64,000 nt of DNA, taken from NCBI GenBank assembly GCA_963730585.1, contig CAVSSL010000013.1, positions 186,001 to 250,000 on the forward strand, written 5' to 3'. Positions 9,500 through 17,267 of this stretch are shown one piece after another (position 1 is the first letter of the stretch; every line of letters starts with the position of its first letter). The position numbers were made by a program, and so were the translations under genes. The stretch comes from Pedococcus_A sp963730585 (GTDB taxonomy: Bacteria > Actinomycetota > Actinomycetes > Actinomycetales > Dermatophilaceae). The notes under the pieces were generated by a model. It was not told the DNA's origin, did not search any database, and saw nothing but the letters and a program-made list of their open reading frames with translations.

Positions 9500-10466
9500 T
9501 CACGCTTCGCCAGGAGCACCCGCCTGCCGGGCGGCCTCGAGCAGGCTGTCGAGCGCCTCGCGCGTGTGCGGCTCGTCGAAGACCTCGCTGATCCATGCTT
9601 CGGCGTCCTCGCGGCGCGGGGTCCTCGGGTTGGGCTCGAGCCAGTCGCAGGCCGCGATCTCCGTGATGTGGCCTAGCTGGGCGATGAGCATGGTGAAGTG
9701 CCCGCGCCGCTGCACCGCAGCAGCCCCGCCGGCGGCGCGGTAAGCCGCCACGAGCGACCGCGCCCGCCCCGGGTCGAACCGCGCGAACTCGAAGAGCACA
9801 CAACCCAACTCGTGGTGCGGGTCGGCAGGTCCACTGTTGTCCCAGTCGATGACGCAGAGGCCACCGTCGGCCGTCGCCAGGACGTTGTCGGCCCACAGGT
9901 CGCAGTGACACGTCTGGAGGGTGCTCGGCGGCTCGAGCCATGACTCCAGGGCGACCAGCTCGTCACGAAGGCCGGCCAGCCTGCCCGCGAACGGCGCTCC
10001 CGCCGCCGTCAGCCTGGCCACCAGGTCGTCCCAGCGCGCCGCGCCCACCGGCTCGCGGTTCCAGGCGTGCGACGGGCCGTCCGGCTCCACCACGACCTGG
10101 TGCAGGGCCGCCACCAGCGCTCCCACCAGCTCGGGGTCGACCTGCGGGTCCGGGGGCAGCAGGTCGACCCACTCGTAGACGCGCGCCTGACGCCCGTCGA
10201 CGTCAGCGAAGACCGACCCCTCCACGGTGCGGCGCACCTGCGGTGTGGGAACGCCTGCCGCCCAAGCCTTCTCGTGAAACTCAGTGGGCCGCCGCACCTC
10301 CTCCTCGGTGCTCCGGCGCAGGGGAACCTTCACCGCCCACGCGCCCGTCGGCCGTGTCCAGCCGCCAGACCAGCCCCTGCTTCCCCCGGGCCACCGGCCC
10401 GTCGGACAGTCGCGCGGCTCCTCCGAGGTCGAAGCGCCGCGCGAGCTCAGTCGCGTCCCAGGGCAC
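9500..10466 (-). pseudogene. APH-family phosphotransferase, frameshifted near its N-terminus
   Basis: Aminoglycoside-phosphotransferase-like kinase. The Brenner motif HCDLWADNVL and the metal-binding VIDWDN are intact in the 277-codon frame ending at 9500. That frame opens only at 10333 (MKVPLRRSTEEE), while the expected upstream sequence is in another frame: from GTG 10466, PWDATELARRFDLGG to LVWRLDTADGR. One extra base near 10339-10341 (CGCGTGG where CGCTGG would give DGRWAVKVPL) explains the break. GTG 10466 lies 4 bases after the stop of the SDR gene, supporting an original full-length gene in that operon. Either a true pseudogene or a one-base assembly error; natural substrate unknown. 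Confidence 0.72.
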
Positions 10467-10470
10467 GGTC

Positions 10471-11277
10471 TCAGGGTGCCGGGGGCGGCGGCATACCGCG
10501 AACGGAGAAGCCCCCGTCGCAGTCGACGACGACACCGGTGGTGGCGGCAGCATTCGCCCGCGAGGCCAGCTGGACGTAGTGACCGGTGTAGTCGGCCGGG
10601 TCCGGCAGGAACCGCAGGGGCAGCAGCAGGCGCGCGAGCTCGTCCAGGTCGGGCATCGAGGCCAGGGTCCGGTCGGCCTGCCCGAGCGCGCTGGGGCCGC
10701 GGATGTCGGTGCGCATGAAGCCCGGGGCGACCCCGTTGACCCGCACCGCCGGCGCGAGCTCGAAGGCCAGCTGCTCCACGAGCCCGACGACAGCGTGCTT
10801 CGACGCGGTGTAGACCGCCCCGCCGACCCCGGCGTTGCGCGAGGACAGCGACGCGGTCAGCACCACGCTCCCGGAGGACTCCACGAGTGCCGCCGAAGCG
10901 GCCTTCACGCCGAGCAGGTAGCCCTTGACGTTGACCGCGAACAGCTCGTCGAAGCCGCGGGCCAGGGTCTCGATGGGCGTGTCGAGGACGCGGGCGCCGT
11001 AGTCGAAGAGCCCGGCGTTTCCGATGAAGGTGTCGAGGCGGCCGAAGGTCGAGATCGCCCGCGCCACAGCGGTTTCGTTGTCCTCCGGCACGGTGACGTC
11101 ACCCGCCACCCCGGCGACGCTGCCCTCGTGGGCCGCCTCCACGGCGGCAACCCGCTCCGGGCTCCTGTCGAAGGCCACCACCTTGGCACCCTCGGCCACG
11201 AAGCGGTCGACCAGGGCCCTGCCCAAACCCGAGCCAGCGCCGGTGACCAGCGCGACGTCGCCATCCAGCCATCCCAT
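10471..11277 (-). CDS. SDR family dehydrogenase, BphB/cis-dihydrodiol dehydrogenase-like
   Basis: 268 aa short-chain dehydrogenase. Cofactor motif TGAGSGLGRAL; acidic D in VVAFDRS after strand 2 (NAD preference); IGNAG; catalytic Ser about residue 140 (TASLSS), Tyr and Lys in YTASKHAV. The segments GRLDTFIGNAGLFDY and FAVNVKGYLLGVKAA resemble cis-2,3-dihydrodiol dehydrogenases of aromatic-ring degradation (BphB/HcaB). No ring dioxygenase is present, so the true substrate is open. I prefer ATG 11277 (MGWLDGDVALVTG) because AAGGGA sits upstream; an in-frame GTG at 11298 overlaps the preceding gene's stop. Confidence 0.85.
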   Translation of the reverse strand: MGWLDGDVALVTGAGSGLGRALVDRFVAEGAKVVAFDRSPERVAAVEAAHEGSVAGVAGDVTVPEDNETAVARAISTFGRLDTFIGNAGLFDYGARVLDTPIETLARGFDELFAVNVKGYLLGVKAASAALVESSGSVVLTASLSSRNAGVGGAVYTASKHAVVGLVEQLAFELAPAVRVNGVAPGFMRTDIRGPSALGQADRTLASMPDLDELARLLLPLRFLPDPADYTGHYVQLASRANAAATTGVVVDCDGGFSVRGMPPPPAP

Positions 11278-11294
11278 CAGATCGTCCCTTCTTC

Positions 11295-14200
11295 TCACCC
11301 GGCCGCCGACACCTCGGCGTCCTCGAGCACCTGGAGTGCGTGGGTCGCCAGACGCACCGCGGCGTCGAGGCCTTGCCCCTCGGGGTCCGCCGGACCCGCT
11401 CCTGCCCGGTCGATGGGACCAGGCCCCAGACCGCCGAGGAGCGACCAGGCAGCCGACTCCTCGGCCGACTGGCGCGGCGTCGGCACTGCCCCACAGTCGG
11501 CGCGCAGCGACTGGGCACCCTTCACCAGGCTGCGCGCGACCGCGAGGTCCGTCGGCGCCACCAGCGTGGCTGCGGCCGTGAGCGACTCAGCCACCCCGAG
11601 CCGGTCGCCGATGGCGTGGCGGATCGAGAGGGCCTCGCGGTGGAGGCGGGCCGCCTCCCCCTGCCTCCCGGACGCCGCGTCGACACAGGCGAGTCCCCAG
11701 AGGCTGTTGGCCTGGTGCCGCGGTGACGCCTCGGTCGTGGTGTGCTCCACGCCCGACCGGAACCGTCGGGCCGCCTCCTCGAGCTCGCCGGTGGACAGCG
11801 CCACGACGCCCAGGACCCATTGCGGGAAGACCGACCGCATGGCGTAGGCCAGAGCCGCCCGGTCCCGCGCTGCCTCGGCCAGGCGCTGTGCTGACGTGAG
11901 GTCCTGCTGCTCGAGGGCGGCGAACGCCTGGGAGCACAGCACTCCGGCGACCTCGACCGGGGCGGACAGTGCTTCGGCCACCTCGAGGGCGCGGTCGAGG
12001 TCGTCGCCGGCCTGCGCGAAGCCGCCCCGGCGCACGAGCACCTCGGCGCGGAGCCGGAGGGCGCTGGCCAGGGTTCGGCGGTTGCCGAGGTCCTCGGCGA
12101 GCTCGGCCGCTTCGGACGCGAGCCGCTCGCTCGTGCCGAGGTCGCCGGTGAGCAGGGCGACCCAGCCCAGCTCGCACAGCAGCAGGGGTCGGGCGGACAG
12201 GTCTCCCACCGTCGACGCCAGGTCAAGCGCCTCGCCGTAGAGGTGCTGCGCCTCGGGGTAGCGCCCGGTCCAGAGGTCGATCTCGGCCCTGGACCCCAAG
12301 AGCAGGCGGAGCAGCTGGTCGTCGTGGACGTGCTCCGCCGAGCGGATGCCGCGGTCGAGCAGCTCGCCGGCGGCGACCTGGTCGCCCCGGCTGCCCGCGG
12401 CGATCGCGAGGCTGCGCAGGATCCCGGCCGAGACCCGTTCGTCCCCCGCCCGTTCGGCGTGCTCGAGGGCCTCGCGCCAGCGGAGCTCGGCGCCGTCGAG
12501 GTCGGAGCGGCGGAAGGCGACGTAGCCCAGGCCCGACGCCGAGCGCGCCATCGTGGTCTCGTCGTGCTGCGCGTCGGCGAGCGCCTCCGCCTGCCTGAGG
12601 CAGGCTTCCGCGTCGGCCAGGTCGCCGCGCAGGATGAGGAGGCTGCCGAGGGCGGCCAGGGCCCGTCCGCGCGCGGCGTCGGTCCCGCCTTCGAGCGCCA
12701 GGGCCTCGTGCAGGTGGTGTATGCCGTCGCTCCAGTCCCCGTGGGAGGTCCAGAACGGCCCCATCGCGGCGGCGAGCCGGAGCGTGTGGTCGGCGTCCGC
12801 TGCCGCGGCACCGGTGTCGAGCGCCTGACGGACGTTGTCGAGGTCGGAGGCCAGGTCGGCCATCACCTCGCCACGTCCACTCAGGCCGATCTGGGGACCG
12901 AGCACCTCCACCTGGCGCGCGAACCAGCCGCGGTGCCGGGCCGCCAGGTCTGCCGCCTCACCGACCCTCCTCAGCTCCAGGACGGCGAGCTCGTGGACGG
13001 AGCCGAGCATGGTCCAGCGGTCGTCGTCTCCCATCGACAGCAGCGACGCGCGCATGAGCCGCCGGAGCAGGCGGGGCACGTCGGCCTCGTCCAACGGCGC
13101 TGTGCCGCAGACCTCCCGGGCCGCGTCGACGCCGCCGGCGCGGGCGAACGAGCCGAGCCGCGCGAAGAGCAGGCGCTCGTCGGCGCCGAGCAGGTCGAGG
13201 CTCCACTCCAGCGCGGCCCGCAGGGTCTGGTGCCGCTCCGGCGCCGTCCGGCGCCCGTAGGTGAGCAGCCCGAACCGGTCGGACAGCCCCGCGACCACGC
13301 CGGCGAGCGACCGGTCGGCAAGGGCCGCCGCCGCGAGCTCGACGGCCAGCGGTATGCCGTCCACCTGGCGCACGATCGTGGCGACGTCGTGTGCGTTGGC
13401 GTCGGAGACCTCGAAGCCGGGGCGCGCGAGGGCGGCGCGCTCCTCGAAGAGTCGGACGGCGTCCGCCCGTCTGAGCTCGTCCGCCGCGTCCGTGCCCGGA
13501 CCGGGCACGGGAAGCGGCTCCAGACGGCATACGACCTCGCCCTCGACGGCGAGCGGCTCACGGCTGGTGGCCACCACGACGACGTGGGGGCTGCGTCGCG
13601 TCAGCTCCTCGGTGAAGACCGCCACCGGTTCCAGCACCTGCTCGCAGTTGTCCAGCACCACCAGGGCGGACTTGGCGGACAGGTCGTCGACGACCACGTC
13701 CTCGAGGCTGCGCCCGGCCACCTCGGCGAGGTTCAGGGCCGAGGCCACCGCGCCGGCGACGCCCCGCCGGTCCGTCGCCGAGGCCAGCTCGACCAGCCAG
13801 GCCCCGTCGTCGAACTCGTCGAGCAGGTCGAACGCCACCTGGACGGCCAGCCGGGTCTTGCCGACGCCTCCGACACCGACCACCGTGACCACGCCGGTGC
13901 GTCGGACCATGGCGGCGAGCGAGGCGCGCTCCGCGGCCCGGCCGACGAAGGCGGACCGGTGGAACGGCAGGTTGTGGTGGACGACGCCCTGCACGCGCAG
14001 GGGCGGGAACTGTGACTGCAGGGCGGGGTGGTTCACCTGGAAGAGCCGCGCCGGCTCGACGAAACCGCGCAGCTGGAACGAGCCGAGGGGTGCCAGGCCA
14101 ACGTCCGCCGGGAGCCGGTGCCGCACCTGCCCCGCCGTCGCCTCGGACAGCAGGATCTGGCCGCCGTGGGCGCCGGCACAGATGCGGGCCGCCTGGTGCA

Positions 14201-14564
14201 GCCCGAGCGAGACGTAGTTGTCGCCCACCGGTTCGGCCTCGGCGCTGTGCAGACCGATCCGTACCCGGATGACGGCTCCTGCCGGCCAGGAGTGCGACTC
14301 CAGCGCGAGCTGGGCCTCCACGCACCCGCTCAACGCCTCGGCCGCGTCGTCGAAGGCCACCACGAGCGCGTCCCCCTCGGTGGCGACCTCCACACCCCCG
14401 TGCCGCTCGAACGCCTCCGACAGGAGCCGGTGGTGCGTCTCCAGCAGGGCCACGTAGTCCTCGCCCAGCTCGCGGAACAACCGCGTGGAGCTCTCGATGT
14501 CGGTCATCACGAACGTGACGAAGCCAGCCGGGAGCCGGTGTCCGGTCCGCTGCGACTCCGCCAC
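11295..14564 (-). CDS. class III adenylate/guanylate cyclase domain - NTPase - TPR transcriptional-type regulator
   Basis: 1089 aa from GTG 14564 (GAAGGG ribosome site). Residues about 15-180 form a class III cyclase domain: FVMTDIESSTRLF and EGDALVVAFDD hold the two metal-binding Asp. The usual VNxAAR loop reads GLHQAARI, so the conserved Asn is lost and activity is doubtful. Next is a STAND/AAA-like ATPase with P-loop VVGVGGVGKTRLAV and a Walker B region SALVVLDNCEQVLEPV. From about residue 620 to the end are many helical TPR-like repeats. There is no HTH. Such proteins are thought to be signalling switches; target unknown. It reads into the SDR and APH genes, with its stop overlapping the possible early SDR start. 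Confidence 0.85.
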   Translation of the reverse strand: MAESQRTGHRLPAGFVTFVMTDIESSTRLFRELGEDYVALLETHHRLLSEAFERHGGVEVATEGDALVVAFDDAAEALSGCVEAQLALESHSWPAGAVIRVRIGLHSAEAEPVGDNYVSLGLHQAARICAGAHGGQILLSEATAGQVRHRLPADVGLAPLGSFQLRGFVEPARLFQVNHPALQSQFPPLRVQGVVHHNLPFHRSAFVGRAAERASLAAMVRRTGVVTVVGVGGVGKTRLAVQVAFDLLDEFDDGAWLVELASATDRRGVAGAVASALNLAEVAGRSLEDVVVDDLSAKSALVVLDNCEQVLEPVAVFTEELTRRSPHVVVVATSREPLAVEGEVVCRLEPLPVPGPGTDAADELRRADAVRLFEERAALARPGFEVSDANAHDVATIVRQVDGIPLAVELAAAALADRSLAGVVAGLSDRFGLLTYGRRTAPERHQTLRAALEWSLDLLGADERLLFARLGSFARAGGVDAAREVCGTAPLDEADVPRLLRRLMRASLLSMGDDDRWTMLGSVHELAVLELRRVGEAADLAARHRGWFARQVEVLGPQIGLSGRGEVMADLASDLDNVRQALDTGAAAADADHTLRLAAAMGPFWTSHGDWSDGIHHLHEALALEGGTDAARGRALAALGSLLILRGDLADAEACLRQAEALADAQHDETTMARSASGLGYVAFRRSDLDGAELRWREALEHAERAGDERVSAGILRSLAIAAGSRGDQVAAGELLDRGIRSAEHVHDDQLLRLLLGSRAEIDLWTGRYPEAQHLYGEALDLASTVGDLSARPLLLCELGWVALLTGDLGTSERLASEAAELAEDLGNRRTLASALRLRAEVLVRRGGFAQAGDDLDRALEVAEALSAPVEVAGVLCSQAFAALEQQDLTSAQRLAEAARDRAALAYAMRSVFPQWVLGVVALSTGELEEAARRFRSGVEHTTTEASPRHQANSLWGLACVDAASGRQGEAARLHREALSIRHAIGDRLGVAESLTAAATLVAPTDLAVARSLVKGAQSLRADCGAVPTPRQSAEESAAWSLLGGLGPGPIDRAGAGPADPEGQGLDAAVRLATHALQVLEDAEVSAAG

Positions 14565-14579
14565 CGTGCGCCCTTCGCC

Positions 14580-14618
14580 CACGGGCCCGTGCGCCCCCTG
14601 CACGGCGCGGTGCCGTGC
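14580..14618. promoter_or_regulatory. palindromes in the divergent promoter region
   Basis: A perfect 12-bp palindrome CACGGGCCCGTG (14580-14591) and an inverted repeat GCACGGC-N5-GCCGTGC (14600-14618) lie between the divergent cyclase-NTPase gene (start 14564) and the Rrf2 gene (start 14721). They are candidates for regulator binding sites; which protein binds is unknown. Confidence 0.35.
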
Positions 14619-14720
14619 GCGCGTCCCGGCTGCAGACGACGATAGTGCTGCCGCGGCGCACCCGTCAGCGTCTTGGGATCGTCGGCCGGGCCCCCGTCGA
14701 CGATGCAGGAGAATGCGCCC

Positions 14721-15185
14721 GTGGACATCTCCGCGCGCACCGAGTACGCGATCCGGGCCATGCTGACGCTGGCCAGGGCGTCCTCGAGCGGTTCGGGCCC
14801 GGTCAGCGTCGATGCCCTCGCCACTGCCCAGGACCTGCCCCGCAAGTTCCTCGAGGCCATCGTCGGCGACCTGCGGCGGGCGGGGCTGGTCACGAGCACC
14901 CGGGGCGCGCGCGGGGGCTACTCGCTCACCCGCGACGCGTCCCGCATCTCGCTCGGCGACGTGTTCCGCGCCGTCGACGGGCCGCTCGCCGAGGTCCGTG
15001 GCCTGCGTCCCCACGAGACCCGCTACGAGGGGGTGGCGGAGCACCTCCCCACCGTGTGGGTGGCGGTGCGCGCCAGCCTGCGGCAGGTGCTCGACGGGAC
15101 GAGCCTGGCCGAGGTGCTCAGCGGAGACCTCCCGGCCAACGTGCAGGCCCTCGCCTCAGCCCCCGACGCCTGGCAGAACAGGTGA
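14721..15185 (+). CDS. Rrf2 family transcriptional regulator (cysteine-free)
   Basis: 154 aa. GTG 14721 gives MDISARTEYAIRAMLTLA, the classic Rrf2 start, and AGGAG lies 7-8 bases before it; an upstream ATG at 14703 is in frame but has no ribosome site. Winged-helix DNA-binding part: LPRKFLEAIVGDLRRAGLV and STRGARGGYSL. The Rrf2 iron-sulfur cysteines (as in IscR/NsrR) are absent; the protein has no Cys at all, so it cannot sense through a cluster bound by its own cysteines. It may control its divergent neighbour or the following small membrane genes. Confidence 0.88.
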   Translation: MDISARTEYAIRAMLTLARASSSGSGPVSVDALATAQDLPRKFLEAIVGDLRRAGLVTSTRGARGGYSLTRDASRISLGDVFRAVDGPLAEVRGLRPHETRYEGVAEHLPTVWVAVRASLRQVLDGTSLAEVLSGDLPANVQALASAPDAWQNR

Positions 15186-15279
15186 GGTGGGCGAAACACG
15201 CGTTCGAGGGGACGAAAGGCCCTGCAGCGTGCGTGGTGCCGAGGGAGCCTGAAAGTGCAGGGGGTGCAGGAGGTGGACC

Positions 15280-15546
15280 ATGACACAGAGCGACACGACG
15301 TCGGAGTACGCCCGGGCACGAGCGCGGGTGGAGAGGAAACGCAAGTTCCGCAGTGACCTGGTGGCCTACGTCGTCATCAATGCCTTCCTCATCGGCATCT
15401 GGGCGGTCTCGGGTTCCGGCTACTTCTGGCCGGGCTGGGTTCTTGCCGCATGGGGCCTCGGGCTCGTCCTGGCGGCGTGGGACGTCTACTACCGCCACGA
15501 CGTGACCGAGGACGACATCCAGCGCGAGATGCGCAAGGGCAGGTGA
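15280..15546 (+). CDS. 2TM domain-containing protein
   Basis: 88 aa. Charged N-terminus (EYARARARVERKRKF), then two helices, LVAYVVINAFLIGIWAV and WPGWVLAAWGLGLVLAAWDV, and a charged tail YYRHDVTEDDIQREM. This is the 2TM domain layout found in small actinobacterial membrane proteins and next to some sensor kinases. ATG 15280 has an AGGAGG site. Function unknown. Confidence 0.85.
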   Translation: MTQSDTTSEYARARARVERKRKFRSDLVAYVVINAFLIGIWAVSGSGYFWPGWVLAAWGLGLVLAAWDVYYRHDVTEDDIQREMRKGR

Positions 15547-15585
15547 CCCCGCGGTCATCGAGACCTCGTGGAGGAAGGAGGAGAG

Positions 15586-15978
15586 ATGAACCTCCAGAAG
15601 AAGGACGTCATCGCCACGGTCCTCGTTGCTGCCGCTGGTGTTCTGTACCTGTTGTGGGTCAGTGACACCTCACCGGCGATGCTGAGTGGGGTCCGTGCGA
15701 CCGGAGCCGCCATCCTGGTGCTGGGGTTCGCAGCATCGGCGACGGCGGTCGTGCCGGGGTTCACCGAGCTGATGCAGGGCAGCAGGACCTACATGGCAGT
15801 GACGTCCCTCATCGGCCTGGGTGCGGCCGTTGCGGGCGGCCTGGTGCTGGTTGGCGGGAGCGAGGTCGGCCTTGCCGTCCTGATGGCCGCCATGCTCGTC
15901 CTGTGGCTGGTCGCCACCATCCACCACAGCCTGTTGGCCAAGGTGGGGCCGCCGGCTGCAGCCACCCGTTCGCTGTAG
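15586..15978 (+). CDS. four-helix membrane protein of unknown function
   Basis: 130 aa. Four hydrophobic segments: VIATVLVAAAGVLYLLWV, RATGAAILVLGFAASATAVV, SLIGLGAAVAGGLVLVGG and LAVLMAAMLVLWLVATIHH. AAGGAGGAG precedes ATG 15586. I recognise the general type (conserved hypothetical membrane protein) but no function. It follows the 2TM gene by 39 bp and is probably co-transcribed with it. Confidence 0.75.
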   Translation: MNLQKKDVIATVLVAAAGVLYLLWVSDTSPAMLSGVRATGAAILVLGFAASATAVVPGFTELMQGSRTYMAVTSLIGLGAAVAGGLVLVGGSEVGLAVLMAAMLVLWLVATIHHSLLAKVGPPAAATRSL

Positions 15979-16060
15979 GCCTTCTCCAGGCTGACGCCGC
16001 AGCCCCGCGGTCCTTGGCCAGGGTCGGTCTCCACCGTGGCGCGTCCATGCCCTACGGTAT

Positions 16061-16076
16061 TCCAAAGAACTTTGGA
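16061..16076. promoter_or_regulatory. perfect inverted repeat overlapping the ribosome site of the ArsR-rhodanese gene
   Basis: TCCAAAG-AA-CTTTGGA is a perfect 7-2-7 repeat. Its right arm runs into the GGAGG ribosome site (16074-16078) of the GTG at 16084. It may be the autoregulatory operator of the ArsR-type protein, an RNA hairpin that hides the ribosome site, or both. Confidence 0.6.
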
Positions 16077-16083
16077 GGATGCC

Positions 16084-16764
16084 GTGGGCGACACCCGTCA
16101 CGAAACCGAACGCACTGACCTCTTCGACCAGCTCGCCGTCGTCGGCAAGGCCTTCGCCAACGCCAAGCGGCTCGAGCTGGTCGAGCTGCTGTCCCAGGGC
16201 GAGCGGACGGTGGACTCGCTGGCTCGCGAGGCGGGGCTCGGCGTCACGACTGCCTCGGCACACCTGCAGGTGCTCAAGCTCTCGAGCCTGGTGAGGACGC
16301 GCAAGGTGGGCACGCGGGTCTACTACAGCCTCGCCGGCGAGGACGTGGCCACGCTCTACGCGTCGCTGCGCGCCGTGGCGCGGCTCCACTCGGCAGACGT
16401 GGAGCGCGCCCTCAGCTCCTACCTCGGAGCCGGCGGACTCGGCGATGTCGACGAGGTCACGCGCGCCGAGCTCCTCGAGCGGATGGAGCAGGGCGACGTG
16501 GTGCTCCTCGACGTGCGGCCGGAGGAGGAGTATGCCGCCGGGCACATCCCCGGCGCGCGCTCGCTGCCGTTCGCGGACATCGAGGAGGCGATCTCCTCGC
16601 TCGACGAGGAGGCCGACATCGTCGCCTACTGCCGTGGGGCCTACTGCGTGCTCGCGCACGACGCCGTCCGGCTGCTGCGGGCCCGCGGGCGGCGGGCGCG
16701 TCGCCTCCAGGACGGCCTTCTCGAGTGGCGCCTCGAGGGGCACCCCGTCGAGGCCGGTGCCTGA
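16084..16764 (+). CDS. ArsR-type HTH regulator fused to a rhodanese domain
   Basis: 226 aa. Residues about 1-100 are a winged-helix ArsR domain (NAKRLELVELLSQGERTV, LGVTTASAHLQVLKLSSLV, and wing TRKVGTRVYYSL). Residues about 130-225 are a rhodanese domain (LLDVRPEEEYAAGHIPGA) with the active Cys in VAYCRGAYCVLAHDAV. Fusions of this kind are thought to sense sulfane sulfur or redox state through the rhodanese Cys; a second Cys four residues later could form a disulfide or tetrasulfide with it. GTG 16084 is chosen for the GGAGG site; upstream codons lie across the operator. It heads the operon running to 19189. Confidence 0.88.
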   Translation: MGDTRHETERTDLFDQLAVVGKAFANAKRLELVELLSQGERTVDSLAREAGLGVTTASAHLQVLKLSSLVRTRKVGTRVYYSLAGEDVATLYASLRAVARLHSADVERALSSYLGAGGLGDVDEVTRAELLERMEQGDVVLLDVRPEEEYAAGHIPGARSLPFADIEEAISSLDEEADIVAYCRGAYCVLAHDAVRLLRARGRRARRLQDGLLEWRLEGHPVEAGA

Positions 16765-16766
16765 GC

Positions 16767-17267
16767 GTGCGCGTCATGCGAGGGGTGCTCGAAGACCTTG
16801 CCACCCTTGGCTCCTGGACCCGGCGCCGCTGGGCCGCCGCGGCCGCCACTGCCGTGTTCTTCACGCTGGTGGTCGCCATCCCGACCGACCTGGTCGACAC
16901 CCCCGTGTTCGGCCGCGAGATCCCGCCCACCTGGTGGTCCTGGCCGGCCCTGATCACGTCCGCCGTGCTGGGCGGGCTGCTCGCGGCCACCTACGTCAAC
17001 CCGGCGACCCCCGACGAGCCCGTCGAGCGGCGCGGTGGCTATGCCGGTGGCCTCCTCACGTACTTCGCGGTCGGTTGCCCGGTGTGCAACAAGCTCGTGC
17101 TGCTCGCGCTGGGCAGCTCCGGCGCGGTCACGTGGTTCGAGCCCGTGCAGCCGGTGCTCCAGGTGGCCGCGACCGCCCTGCTCGCCTATGCCCTGCTCAG
17201 GCGGCTCCGTGGCGAGCGCTTCTGTCCCGCAACCCCTTCCGAGAGGACACCCCTTGCCCAGGCCTAG
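16767..17267 (+). CDS. membrane protein with CPVC redox motif
   Basis: 166 aa (GTG 16767; ATG 16776 possible). Hydrophobic segments at about 20-40, 55-75, 95-115 and 125-145. A CPVC motif (TYFAVGCPVCNKLVLLALG) sits at the start of the third, and a lone Cys lies near the end (RLRGERFC). A CxxC at a membrane boundary suggests thiol-disulfide exchange. Between an ArsR-rhodanese regulator and DsbA-like and CcdA proteins, it may pass electrons or hold copper/sulfur, but I know of no experimental assignment. It overlaps the next gene by 14 bp. Confidence 0.78.
   Translation: MRVMRGVLEDLATLGSWTRRRWAAAAATAVFFTLVVAIPTDLVDTPVFGREIPPTWWSWPALITSAVLGGLLAATYVNPATPDEPVERRGGYAGGLLTYFAVGCPVCNKLVLLALGSSGAVTWFEPVQPVLQVAATALLAYALLRRLRGERFCPATPSERTPLAQA

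Noticed and set aside
9940..11847. 635-codon plus-strand frame
   Set aside because: Antisense to the APH, SDR and cyclase genes; Pro/Arg-rich with no recognisable domain.
14565..15044. Upstream extension of the cyclase-NTPase gene
   Set aside because: It runs antisense through the Rrf2 gene, and the ribosome site and domain start support GTG 14564.
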